Source of the DNA: Cymbidium sinense
Taxonomy: Eukaryota > Streptophyta > Magnoliopsida > Asparagales > Orchidaceae
DNA: 64,000 nucleotides
Direction of reading: 5' to 3'
NCBI GenBank assembly: GCA_021442155.1
Contig: CM038215.1
Location: 276,322,413-276,386,412, forward strand
The translations under genes were made by a program, and so were the position numbers. Shown here one piece after another: positions 11,277 to 21,610 of this stretch. Numbering within the stretch: the first letter of the stretch is position 1; each line of letters begins with the position of its first letter. The notes beneath the pieces were generated by a model that saw nothing but the letters and a program-made list of their open reading frames with translations, was not told where the DNA came from and searched no databases.

Positions 11277-11637
11277 GTGAATTTGAATTTACTTTATTTT
11301 AAAAGCACTCATGATGATATATGGATATGGCATAGGAGACTATGTCATATTAACATGCACATACTTAATAAAATTGCTAAACTTGATTTAGTAGTTGGAT
11401 TGCCTAAATTAAATTTTCATTCAAACTATGTTTGTGATGCATGTATTCATGGTAAGCATTCTAGAATCTTATTTAAAAGTAAAAAATATTGTTTTACTTC
11501 TATACCTCTAGAATTATTGCACATGGATTTATTTGGTCCTACCACTAGCTTAGGTAAAAAAATTATGATTTTGTGATTGTTGATGATTTCTCTAGATATA
11601 CTTGGGTTTTATTTGTAACTTACAAGGATGATGTTTC
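11277..11637 (+). pseudogene. copia GAG-pre-integrase and start of integrase, truncated
   Basis: WIWHRRLCHINMHILNKIAK contains the HX3-4H half of the integrase zinc-binding domain, and VCDACIHGKHSR gives the CX2C half. LELLHMDLFGPT is the start of the catalytic core with its first Asp. After a frameshift at about 11560 the core continues as VIVDDFSRYTWVLF and then stops at about 11637, where the sequence becomes a minus-strand gypsy RT. The second Asp and the Glu of the DDE triad are therefore absent. Confidence 0.85.
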
Positions 11638-12560
11638 TGGATCTATTTCTATTCCCTAGTGTCAGACAATAAACCCAAAGAATTTCCCTGAAGCTACTCT
11701 GAATGCACACTTTATGGGATTCATTTTGAGGTTATATTGTCTTAACCATTTGAAAACTACTCTTATATCAAAGAGATGTTCTTCCTTTTCTTTGCTCTTG
11801 ACTGCTAGATGATAAACATAGCACTCAACCTGATGATGGATGAGTTCATTGAAGATCTGATTCATGTCCCGTTGGTATGTAGCACCAACATTTTTAAGGC
11901 CAAAGGGCATGACTTTATAATAATAGATTACTATCGGGGTTCAAAAAGCGGCATTTCTTTCATCTTCAAGAGACATCTTGATTTGGTTCTAGCTAGATGA
12001 TCCATCCATGAAAGAAAACACTGCATAAGATGAGGCGATGTCAACCATTAATTCTTATATAGGAAGAGGAAACTCATCCACAGGACATGCTTTATTTAAG
12101 TCCCTGAAATTGATGCAAATATGAATTTGGCCATTCTTCTTCTTAACTGGTAAGACACTGGCTAACCAGGTTAGGTATTTTTCTTCCCAGATGAAACTAG
12201 CATCGATCAATTTTTTGACTTCATAAATGATATGTTGTTTGATTTCTAATTGCATGCATTTAGTTACTTGCTTGATAGGGGTAGCGTTAAGATCTATTGC
12301 TAGCATGTAGACTGCTACGTCAGGAGATAATCCAAGCATTTCTTCATAACTCCATGGAAATAAGTCCTTAAACTCAATCAATAGCTAACTAAGTCATTGG
12401 TTTCTTCTTCATTTAGCATTGAACTGTACATCGGCATAGATTTTCTTCGTCCGAGGTTGATTTCTTTATGTTTGTTAATTATTGAATGGATCTTCTCCTC
12501 AAATTTTGGCAGTGCATCTTTGATTTTTAAGATCATCTGAATCATCTGAGGTTTCTAAAC
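11638..12560 (-). pseudogene. gypsy reverse transcriptase, 5' part, inactivated (left copy)
   Basis: On the minus strand: EINLG...NDLV near 12470-12400, then the open segment 12381-12055 with FPWSYEEMLGLSPDVAVYML, LPVKKKNGQIHICINFRDLN and ACPVDEFPLP, which are RT fingers and palm. The 11910-11662 segment begins MPFGLKNVGATYQRDMN and contains CYVYHLAVKSK where the active RT has YVDD, so both catalytic aspartates are lost (the right copy still has YVDD). A frame break separates the two segments and the copia junction cuts off the rest. Dead. Confidence 0.9.
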
Positions 12561-13099
12561 ACACATTCTCATAAGAGTTAGTGTTGTGTGAAAAGAACCT
12601 ATCAGACTCTAAATGATTGATAACAACTAAGCAGTAATCATCATCATCGGACCCTATCGAATCCTAGTCCTATTGTGCTTCCCACCTGATTGTTCCACAA
12701 CTTTTCAAAGTACTTTGACTTGTGCACGAGCCATGTATGCGAACCCTTTCAATATAAGATTATGAACATAAGGCAAGTAAAATTCAAGCGATTTCTATTA
12801 ATTGTTTAAATGAATCCTCCTCAAGTTCTACATCAACTTGGGACTTGAGGATGATGATCCTAAAGAATCTCTTTGGCTTCATATCCTTTGGATAACTTAG
12901 GGGCTTCCTTAACTACCAAACGTTCAACTTTTGGGGTGAAAGTGAGGTTAGAGCTAAGGTTCCCAACTGCTACCTGATAGTTTTACATGCATATGATTTG
13001 AATACTTTGCTTTGTGAGGCCCGATCTTGTTGTTTCTGGATCGAAAGTCACCTCCAATGGAACCACGAGAGGGATTGATTTGGTATGCTAATCACATTA

Positions 13100-14130
13100 G
13101 ACTCATCCTCCAAACTAGATTCTAAGTCAATGTGAATAGTATGGGTACTCTTATGAACTAGAACATAACTCCTGTTCGATGGCCAACCGTTCTATTTCTA
13201 CCTCTGCTTCTTCCTGGTGGAGGTCGAGTCATCCTACCCACATGTCCATATGATGGAATGAACTGTGGGTCGAATGTGATATTCAGATCTATTTCTTCTT
13301 CAATTTCCCTTTCTTGTTCACTTGGATTTTCCTTTTTCCTTTCTTTTTCTTTTATTTTTTCTTTTGATTTATCTTTTTTTTTACATTTTATTTTTATTTT
13401 GAATTTGAGTTTGTCCAAGTTCATGAGAGAAGGAATTTTGAGGAAGATAATAGGTCGCATCCTTATATATCTCAACCTCTCTAATTGAAAATGGCTTTTC
13501 ATCCCCACTGACATGGTATTCAATCCCATCCTTTCTAAACTTGATTCACTGATGGAGGTAGGATGGAATTATCTTGTTCTGATATATCCAGGGCATGTCG
13601 AGCAAAGCAGTCAATAAAGTATTTGAATCAATGATGTAAAACTTGGCTTCAGTCTTTCAATCACCTATCTCCAAAGGTAACCCTATGGAACCTAAAGCTA
13701 GCTCACCATGTTCATTGAATCCTTTAAACATCATCCGATCTCCTCAGAGTGTGGAGATGTCAATGCTCAAATAGGTAAGGGTCGTTAGACTCATAATGTT
13801 GACCGATGCACCTTGATTTACATGAACTCTAGCTAGTCTAAATCTGCCCATGTAAACTATGATGTAGAGGGGACGGTTGTACTTCATGTCCCCCAGAAGA
13901 AGTTCTTCATCTATGAAGGTAATCCCCTGAGCTTCTTTTGTGTAATGTGCATCCTCAATATTAGCAGTCAGCTGAGCTAAGCATATTTTAGAATCAAGTA
14001 GGGCCTTGATTAATGATTCCCTCATCTCTTTGGATAAGACAAGGACATTGTATATGCTTAGCTTAGATGGCAACTTTCTTAGATGAGAGAGGACATTGTA
14101 GTCCACCTTGGGCTGATCCTCCATAAGCAT
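13100..14130 (-). pseudogene. gypsy protease region (left copy)
   Basis: The minus-strand segment 14130-13744 (128 aa) has LRKLPSKLSIYNVLVLSKEM and, near its end, RVHVNQGASVNIMSL, which matches the V-D-x-G-S-S-x-N-I-M signature of Tat/Athila-type protease domains. The catalytic Asp is replaced by Asn in 'VNQGAS'. After a stop the similarity continues (KFYIIDSNTLLTALLDMPWI, IPSYLHQ, KDGIEYHVSGDEKPF) down to about 13400 and then a Lys/Glu-rich linker (13390-13280). The + strand copy has the same blocks at about 46700-47340. Confidence 0.75.
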
Positions 14131-14700
14131 ATCTGAAGGTGGAGCATCCTATGGAAGGGCTTCTCAATCCTCTGCACCAATGACTTGTTTCCATCTATCT
14201 TGAGGTGTTTCCCTAGAAGGTGGAACCTTACCACTACGGAGTTTGACTTCAATGATCTCTTGTGGCAGGGTAATGGAAGGTTCTACACATCTCACCAGCT
14301 TCTCCTATGGGACTCTCAAAATTGAATGATTCCAAGTCTATCTCAAGAAGTGAACCCATAACATTTAGAATAGAAAAATCTAACTCTGAATTAGAAAGAT
14401 GGGGATCAGAATTGTTATAGTTATTTTTACTTGAAGAGTTATCATTAGGAATAGTAGAAGACAACCCATAAGAAGTGACACAGATGTAATTCAAGCTAGC
14501 TTTATTCTTCAAATTATTAGATTTCATAGGAGGTACAAAGAAGAAATCAAGTAAAGTAAGAGGAGTGAGAGATTTGATGCCCTCATCCACTAATACAAGA
14601 TGTCTACTAGCGAAGAAGAAGAACTAGCTGAAGTAGTGGGAGTTGTTTATGTGGTTGCTACAATAGTAGACTAGAGGCTAGACTCGGTTGGTGGTTGCGC
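14131..14700 (-). pseudogene. gypsy gag-pol linker (left copy), little recognisable
   Basis: A 113-aa minus-strand open stretch (14590-14249) is Ser/Asn-rich with LSNSELDFSILNVMGSLLEI. It lies between gag and protease and is best read as spacer of the polyprotein. I recognise no domain in it. Confidence 0.4.
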
Positions 14701-17700
14701 TACTGGGCTATCCCGGGCTAGCACATGCTACTGCTATTGAGCTCCCCCTTTCTATGAGTTGGCACTGGCAACTTGCAACTTGATGTTGAGGTTTGGTGAC
14801 TCCTACAAGGAAAGTTTCTTGATCTTTTGAATAATATTTTTAGAGGTTTTGCATAATGAGATTTCCCAACCTTATTTGGTTTTGGAGAGATTGTAAGTAT
14901 CCCCAAGGATTACCCTAATGGAACTGGATGGTTATTCCATAAAGTATTCCTTCGGGGTGACTATAGCACTAGTCTTGAAGCTATGTTCAAGCCAGTCCTT
15001 GAAGGTGAAGCAATCTTCCAAAACATGACCTAGCATATAGTTATATGGGCAAAAGTTGGGATCATGGATTTTGCCCACTTCCTCTGGTCTCCTAGGTTCA
15101 GGTAGCTAAAAATTAGGCTTTTTTAAGAGATTCTTAAAGATTTTCTTATTTATCTCCCTCTTAGGTGGACCATTAATACCTAGCAGTGGGTATGTGTACC
15201 GCTATTGCTGGTGATATGGTTGAGGAGGCAGAGGTGTAGGTTGTGCAGGTTGTTGTGGCCATCGGTAGGGCTGTCTCGGTGGTGGTAAAGGAGGTGAAAG
15301 CAAAGGCTATTGAGGTCGTGGTCTCTCGGACTGATCTCTAGCTAGTTGCTTCCCCTTATCTACTGTTGTCACTATTCTCAGCTTCTTCTTGTATACCTTT
15401 TACAGCTCTGGCTTACGAAACTGATCTTGAAAAGGCAACTGTTTGGCCTCTTCTTATAGATTAGCCACCTTATTGATTAACTTCTCAAAAGTTTTGATAG
15501 TGAAGGCCTTAAGCATGAAGCGATCGGATCATGGATATTATTTAGAAGAATTTCAATGGCATACTATGGCTCGCATTTCATACTCAGGTTATGCCATTTG
15601 AGACTGTAGTCAACAAGGGACTCACCTGGGTGTTATTGTGCTACAATGAGATCGCCCACAGTAACCCTTTGCTGAGATCCAGCAAACCACTTGATAAAGA
15701 GTTGCTCCAACTCAGCAAATGTCTTCACTAAACCATTGGGAAGTTCAGTATACTAATCAAAACCTATCCACTATGCAACTAATGAACAGATAGAATAGTA
15801 AAGTGTCACTACCACCAACATTGCAATAACTAGCTATGAAATGTGTGATGTGCTACCTCGAGTTTCCACTACCATCAAAACTCTTGAAGGAAGGTGGCAC
15901 GAAACCCTTGGGATATTGGATTGCATCAAATTCCTCTGAGTGGGGTCTATCTTCTGGAACTGACAATCCTCCATGGGCTTGAGCCAACGCTTCCTTCACC
16001 TGCTGCTCAACCATGGACTTGATGTATTTTTCTTGTATGGATGTACTTTCTACTACCTTCCTATACATGATGGTGCTACCTTGCTCTAATGGAGGTAAAG
16101 TCTTGGCTGGGTCCAAGACATGCACCAACTCTGGCTGACTAGTCTAAGCTATGATAGGATGAACTTATGGGGCTTATTTCTAAAGTACTGAAATTTGCTA
16201 ATAAGTCCTCAAGCTGCCTTTCATCCTATCTATTTGTTCATCTTTCTATTTTATTTGATATCAAAGGTGTTGGGCTGATTAGTATGTATCCTCTCGCTCA
16301 ACCTCATCACCTTCCATAGCCTACTACTCTAAGAGGGATCCTCTAGTATCTACCATGCAAACCCTTGTTGAGTCTCCCAAGAAGCCATCTTCATTAGGAT
16401 CAAAGCTAATGTTCTTCTCATCATACTAATCATACCCAGAATTTCTTTCTTTTCCATAAGATAATGTTCTACTATGTCCTCTAAAGAACGATCAATTTGG
16501 ATAGGCACAAATGACTTAGGTTGACCGGTGTGATCACTGTCATGTATTGAGAGGCATCGAGCCTCCCTTGCTACTAGACAATCAATCCTGAGGACTGTAC
16601 TCACTAGAAGAGATGCACTCCTGACTATCGCTGACCCTGAAAGGGGTGACACTCATAGGAGGCTCTACTATCATGGGTGCATCTGGGATATCATCTCTTC
16701 CCTCTGCAACTGCTGTAACCATCTCTATGTCCTGCTAAACTAGTGGTGTTGGTGAAGGGATCACCACTATGCTTTGAGGATGCCATTCCTTTCGCACCAT
16801 AACTAGGGCAGAAGGTCGAGCGGGACAACTTGTCCTCACCATAGTAGGTGGTGTAGATGGATCCTTTGGCCATAGTCGGATCACCAACGGGGTCCTCTTC
16901 TCCTCGGATGTGGCCTTCATGCCCTTTGACAAAATTGGAGATGCTGTAATGTGAACGGGTGATAGTGGATGGGGGCTAGAGCGATGCGGTAGAGACACCA
17001 TTGACTCTCTCAGAATAGGGACCCTCCTCCTATGATGAGTAGTCTTTATAAGTAAAATACTATTTGTATGATCGATGCAGGTAGCGCACCAATCAAGAAA
17101 ATTAATGAATGTGTAGGCCGCTGACTGCCGACCAAACCTCCGCCTCTCTCGGCTAGTGAGATGAACTATAGTGTGGACCTCCCTGTCCCTCACCTGTAGT
17201 AGATGTTTCCCCATGCTGTTGGGGATAATAGATTTCAAGTCAAATTGATCCCTAGACTCAGAACGTCCGTAAGATCCATCAACTTGGCATAGAACTGAAT
17301 GGAGGTCGACATACGACCTCCTACCCTAACTAACTAGGGTCTGGTACTGAACCTCTAGTGGATGTGAAGTAGGGATCTTCCTAGCATCCTATTTGTCATA
17401 CCTAGAGAGAAAATGAAATTGGTTCACTGTAACCAGCGGGGAAATCATACCATGTAGCAGCCTCCATCTCCCTAGCGATGCATGTATGGTACCGCTTAAT
17501 CATGCAATTTTTTTTCCCTCTCTGAGTCCTGGTAGGGTGAGTGGAGTAAGAACTAGACCCAACCTTAAAAGCTAGGGAGACAATCTCTAGGATCAGAGGA
17601 GCCTTACCATTTTAGGTGCTAATGAGTGGGTGCTAGCCCTCACTAGGGCAGCAAGAAAATCAACTTGGTGCACTAGATATCATAGATGATGGACACTAGC

Positions 17701-17960
17701 CTTGTTGTAACTCCGCCTTCCTCTTCAGTGAGGGAATATCAGAGTTTGATGGCAAGTCAATCTGAATGGCTGGCTTCTGCCTGGCCACCTAGGTCCTGCT
17801 AACAATTGTGAGGGGAATGCCCTCACAGATAATCCTCACCCCCTCAAAACCTCTTCCGAAATGAATGAGGTGGGTGTAATCAGATCGGGGGAGATTGGCC
17901 TTATTTAGGGCTAAGTCCATGCTATAAGGGAAGGTAAACACATACTTCTAAGAGGCCATA
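14700..17960 (-). pseudogene. gag: gypsy gag, heavily decayed (left copy)
   Basis: On the minus strand the start is placed near 17960, where KYVFTFPYSMDLAL and FGRGFEGVRI match the gag start of the right copy (43137 onward: KFVFTFPGVDLAHDD, then YFGRGFEGVRI). Central capsid-like blocks are YIKSMVEQQVKEALAQAHGG and YPKGFVPPSFKSFDG (16020-15860), followed by FEKLINKVA (about 15490-15450) and a Pro/Gln-rich stretch (about 15300-15190). The nucleocapsid remnant CPYNYMLGHVLEDC lies at about 15050-15010, a CCHC knuckle in which the second Cys is Asn. Multiple stops and frame changes occur throughout. Confidence 0.75.
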
Positions 17961-18089
17961 ACAATCAACTGTAAGTGGAAAACTGAACTAAAGCTGTAAC
18001 TGAGACTGATGCAGAATGAGAGTCTGCAATATTGAAAATAAACTTGGTTCAGATTTCTGTCTTGTTGATTTTTGAATTTAAAATTTGAA

Positions 18090-19850
18090 CCCACGTCCAA
18101 CATCTTGGAAGTGTTAAGTGGGGTTCAAATAGATTTAGAGAAGATTTAGAGATTAAATTAGAAAGAGGGAATTTTAGATATATAATCCACTTTCAATAAA
18201 TTTGGGTATGTTGAAAAATAGGATCAAATATTTTCATTGTAGGGATGCTTCCATAGGTTCATATTTGAGTTTTAATTTTGATTTTGAGGACCCTTTGTTT
18301 AACAAATTTAGGTATGTTAAAGTAAAGGGTCAATTTACTTTTATTTTGGATTTCATATTTTTGGAATTTACTTAGCAAATTTGGGTATGCTAAGTGAGAT
18401 GTTTGAAAACAATTTCTTGTTTTTGTTTCTTTCTTTGCTTTATTTTGTGAATCTTTTTGGTGATTTTGAAAAGAGAAATGGAATTCCCCATTTAGCAAAT
18501 TTTCGTATGCTAAATGAGGAAATCCAAGTGTGTTTTACTCTTTTAAAATTTTTGAAAATAGGATTCTTAGCAAATTTAAGTATGCTAAGAAAATATGTTT
18601 CTTTTAATTTTAATTTGATTTTGAAAAGTAGATCCTTAGAAAATTTAAGTATGCTAAGGAAATCCAAATTGTTTCTTTTGATTTTGCTCTTGATTTTGAA
18701 AAGTAGGATCCTTAGCAAATTTAAGTATGCTAAGGGAATCTAATGTGTTTCTCTTTTTTATTTTGATTTGATTTTGAAACAGGATCCTTAGCAATTTAAG
18801 TATGCTAAGTGAATCCTAAAATGTATTTCTTTGATTTTGATTTGAATTTTATTGAAAGTGGAGACTTCACTTTAGCAAATTTATGCTAAAATGAAGTTTC
18901 ATTTAATTTTGTGAAATGGAAATTTCACTTAGCAAATTTGAGTATGCTAAAATGGAATTCCAAAAGATATGTTCAAAATTGTTGTGTTTTGATTTTATTT
19001 TGAAAATGGAGACTCAATTTTAGCAAATATGGTATGCTAAAGAATGAAGTTCAAAAGTGTTTGTTGAAAATTTTGAAATGGAAATTTTACTTAGCAAATT
19101 TGAGTATGCTAAATGAATTTCCAAAAGGGTTTCAAATTTTGTTTTGATTTTGAAAGGGAGACTTCATTTTAGCAAATGGGGTATGCTAAATTGAAGTTCC
19201 AAATATGTTTTGAAAATTTTTGTGGAATGGATATTTAACTTAGCAAATTTGAGTATGCTAAATGAAATTCCAAAAGTGTGTTTCAAATTTTGTTTTTGGA
19301 AAAGGAGACATCATTTTAGCAAATGGGATATGCTAGAATGAAGTTTCAAATGTATTTTAAAATTTTTTGTTTTTGTTGATTTTTTGAAAAGGGAGATTTC
19401 CATTTAACAAATTTGGGTATGTAAGATGGAAATCAATTATATTTCATTTTTCAAAGGTGTATATTTTGTGTGTGATTATTTCTTTTGAAAGAGGAAATCC
19501 CAACCCAATCATATATGAAATATGTTATGGCATTTCAAAATAATGTTACTTTATTTGAAAATGAAATTTCCATTCAATAAATTTGGGTATATTGAATAGA
19601 GATATTCATATGTGCTTTTAAAAAAAATTTTATTTTGAAAATGAAACCTCATTTTGTAAATGTGAGTATATTGAATGGAGATGTTTCATGTCTTTTTTTG
19701 AAAATATGAAAGTTCCAACCTAACATATGTGGAATGTGTTGAGTGGAATTTCAAGATTGTGATTTTGGTTGAAGATGTAATATCCATTCAACATATTTGG
19801 ATGTATTGAATGGAAAGATCCATCTTCAAATTTTATGCTTTTGAAAACAT
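18090..19850. repeat. Tandem array of about 75-bp hairpin units (left gypsy leader)
   Basis: About 18 units, each centred on TTAGCAAATTTRRGTATGCTAA: complementary arms CTTAGCA/TGCTAAG or TTTAGCA/TGCTAAA around a loop of about 10 bases. They are separated by T-rich text such as 'gattttgattttgaaa'. Clear units include those near 18372, 18492, 18568, 18711, 18936, 19092, 19171, 19240 and 19316; the right end of the array decays. The matching array on the opposite strand (41480-43020) belongs to the right gypsy copy, so the array is part of the element. ORFs read across it are artefacts of the repeat. Confidence 0.88.
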
Positions 19851-19958
19851 GATTGTTGAAATTTTATTTTGAAAATGAGGTCTTCACCAAAATGAATTGA
19901 GTGAAGAAACTCATTTGTGCTTTTAGAAAATGTGATTGTTGAATTTTATTTATTTTAT

Positions 19959-20008
19959 TTTATTATTATTATTATTATTATATTATTATTATTATTATTA
20001 TATTATTT
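19959..20008. repeat. (ATT)n microsatellite
   Basis: About 50 bases of ATT/TTA trinucleotide repeat with one phase slip, in AT-rich sequence of the gypsy 5' region. Confidence 0.95.
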
Positions 20009-20240
20009 TGTAAAGATGATTACATGTAACAATCATGAAGATTGTTAGATGAAGGTGATTTAGGAAATTTTTTGTGCAAAATATTTTATTATGTGCATTT
20101 TGAAAGAGTGCTTTTTTTAAAAAAGCAAAATTTTTTTTGAAGGATTTATTATCTTTATTATTTTAGAATGAACCTTTCCTTAACATGAAAATGATAAGGA
20201 GGAAGTCTTTAATTAATTTTTTTTTAAACTTTCATTTTCA

Positions 20241-20261
20241 CCCATTGGGGAACCCAATGGG
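20241..20261. other. Perfect inverted repeat, 9-bp arms, 3-base loop
   Basis: CCCATTGGG, loop GAA, CCCAATGGG. It lies between the hairpin array and the conserved segment shared with the right copy. I did not find a matching hairpin in the right copy. Confidence 0.8.
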
Positions 20262-21610
20262 GGTTTTAAGACCAACAGGAGGTGAGGTCCTAAAACCTAA
20301 AGATGTTGGCTAACTTAACTTAAGGATGAAATAAACTAAATGCCAATAGAAAGAAAGATAGTCTTGGATTCATACAAAGTATAAACCCACTATCGATACT
20401 TGGAGACAATGATCATTTACCAAAGATGGAGAGAGGAACCATCCCCAACTAAGTCGCTGTAACCATGTGGTGAAATATATTTTAATATATATAATTTCTA
20501 AAAATAAAATGTATACTTCCATCTTCACTCTATGTAGAATAAAATGAAGATAGAAATATACTTCTTCTTTTTTTATGCATTTTGACACCACGTAGATATG
20601 CATATATTCTTATTGAGGGTGATCGGGTACGACATTGAGGATAAGTGTACTATCTCAGAAGATACAAGTCACCACCCTACAATGGACTTAATCACCTCAA
20701 CAAAGGATCCTAAGGATAATGGGTCTGCATATGTATCAAAGATTCTTCCCCTACTTTACAAGGAAAAGTAAGGTAGGGTTTATTTTAAAATCAGTTGTAA
20801 GTTCTCTGCTGTGGGTAAGCCTCCATAGTTAATTACATCCTAAGGAAGGGATTCCAGAATACTCATTAAAGTAAATGATCATTATCTCCAAAGATTTCAA
20901 TAGTAGGACTATCAATCGATTAGTTTATTGAAGATCAAATGGGATTGATCAAAGAGAGAGAGATTATCAAAGTCAAAGGAAGATAAGTAGAAATGCTCAC
21001 GATGCTAGAAACCTCAAGCATCTAAAACTATCCTATGGTTGGGCTTTACATTTTTTAAATTGATTTAATTTGTTTGAGTTAAATTTTTTTCATTAGAAAT
21101 TTAGTTATGATTCCATAACACATGGTTATGGAAATTCCTAGAGGTGAGGATTTATACTTATGGCCCATAGAAGGGAGAAGCAACCAAACCTAAATCTAGG
21201 AAGCTTTGGCAGGGCCAAAAGCATAACCCAAATCTAAGGCAAAATGTATTTGGTTTGCCTCCACAAGAGAAGACAAACCAATCGCTGGACATACAATCGC
21301 TTGGGGTGGCTAACTAACTCCTATGATTTTAAATTCATGTAGGCAAGTCATATACTTTATGCAAGATAGTTAGGCGTTATTTATTTAGAAGAGACTAAGT
21401 CCTTAAACTCACCCTAAGAGACTAGATCATGTAAGGGTATGAAAAATGACCTAGATCTAATGCAAAACATATTACATGTTATTTTCAATTTTGGACAATC
21501 ATTTGACTCAAGCTTATAGGATTCATATGCCTAATGTATGAAGTAAAATTATTGGACAAAATTATAGAAGGGAGAGGTGTGTTTCCACCATGGCTCTCAA
21601 AGGTCAAGCC
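20262..21610 (-). repeat. gypsy 5' non-coding region shared with right copy (LTR/leader)
   Basis: The reverse complement of 40290-41420 aligns to this stretch, though well diverged: 'gatggagagaggaaccatcccc' at about 20429, 'cttcccctactttacaaggaaaagtaaggtagggttt' at about 20745 (written here only as a locator in two parts, CCTACTTTACA and AAAAGTAA), 'agactaagtccttaaactc' at about 21394 and 'ataggattcatatgcc' at about 21515. It probably includes LTR sequence, but no TG...CA ends or primer-binding site could be placed. Confidence 0.65.

Larger units (their letters stand above)
6978..11637 (+). mobile_element. Truncated Ty1/copia retrotransposon, Sirevirus type
   Basis: Order is 5' LTR, tRNA-Met-type primer-binding site, gag with zinc knuckles, aspartic protease, GAG-pre-integrase, start of integrase. 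Protease-integrase order before RT is copia-type. Gag sequence and LTR motifs fit the plant-specific Sirevirus group. RT, RNase H, 3' UTR and 3' LTR are missing: the element stops in integrase at about 11637 and continues directly into a gypsy element on the opposite strand. Several frameshifts and stops show it is dead. The left edge abuts satellite T1. Confidence 0.9.
11638..21610 (-). mobile_element. Truncated Ty3/gypsy retrotransposon, Tat type (left copy)
   Basis: Read on the minus strand from high to low coordinates: non-coding 5' region (21610-18000) with a hairpin tandem array, gag (about 17960-14700), protease region (14130-13100), RT (about 12560-11638). It ends abruptly in RT just after the FFGFIV...GIEID block. 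Connection/RNase H, second RNase H, integrase and the 3' end are missing. It is the same family as the + strand copy at 40290-55083: gag N-terminus, gag C-terminus, protease region, RT and leader all align. The lineage call rests mostly on that fuller copy. Many stops and frameshifts mark it as old. Confidence 0.88.

Noticed and set aside
13258..13488. Ser/Phe-rich ORF on the + strand
   Set aside because: Antisense of the Lys/Glu-rich linker of the minus-strand gypsy.
18381..18743. ORF of 120 aa and the antisense ORFs 18440-18718 and 18259-18498
   Set aside because: They read through the hairpin tandem array; the near-palindromic units give similar open frames on both strands.
18090..19850. 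CRISPR-like array
   Set aside because: Repeats with spacers of similar length, but the spacers are related to each other, the context is a plant LTR element, and the same array occurs in the second element copy.
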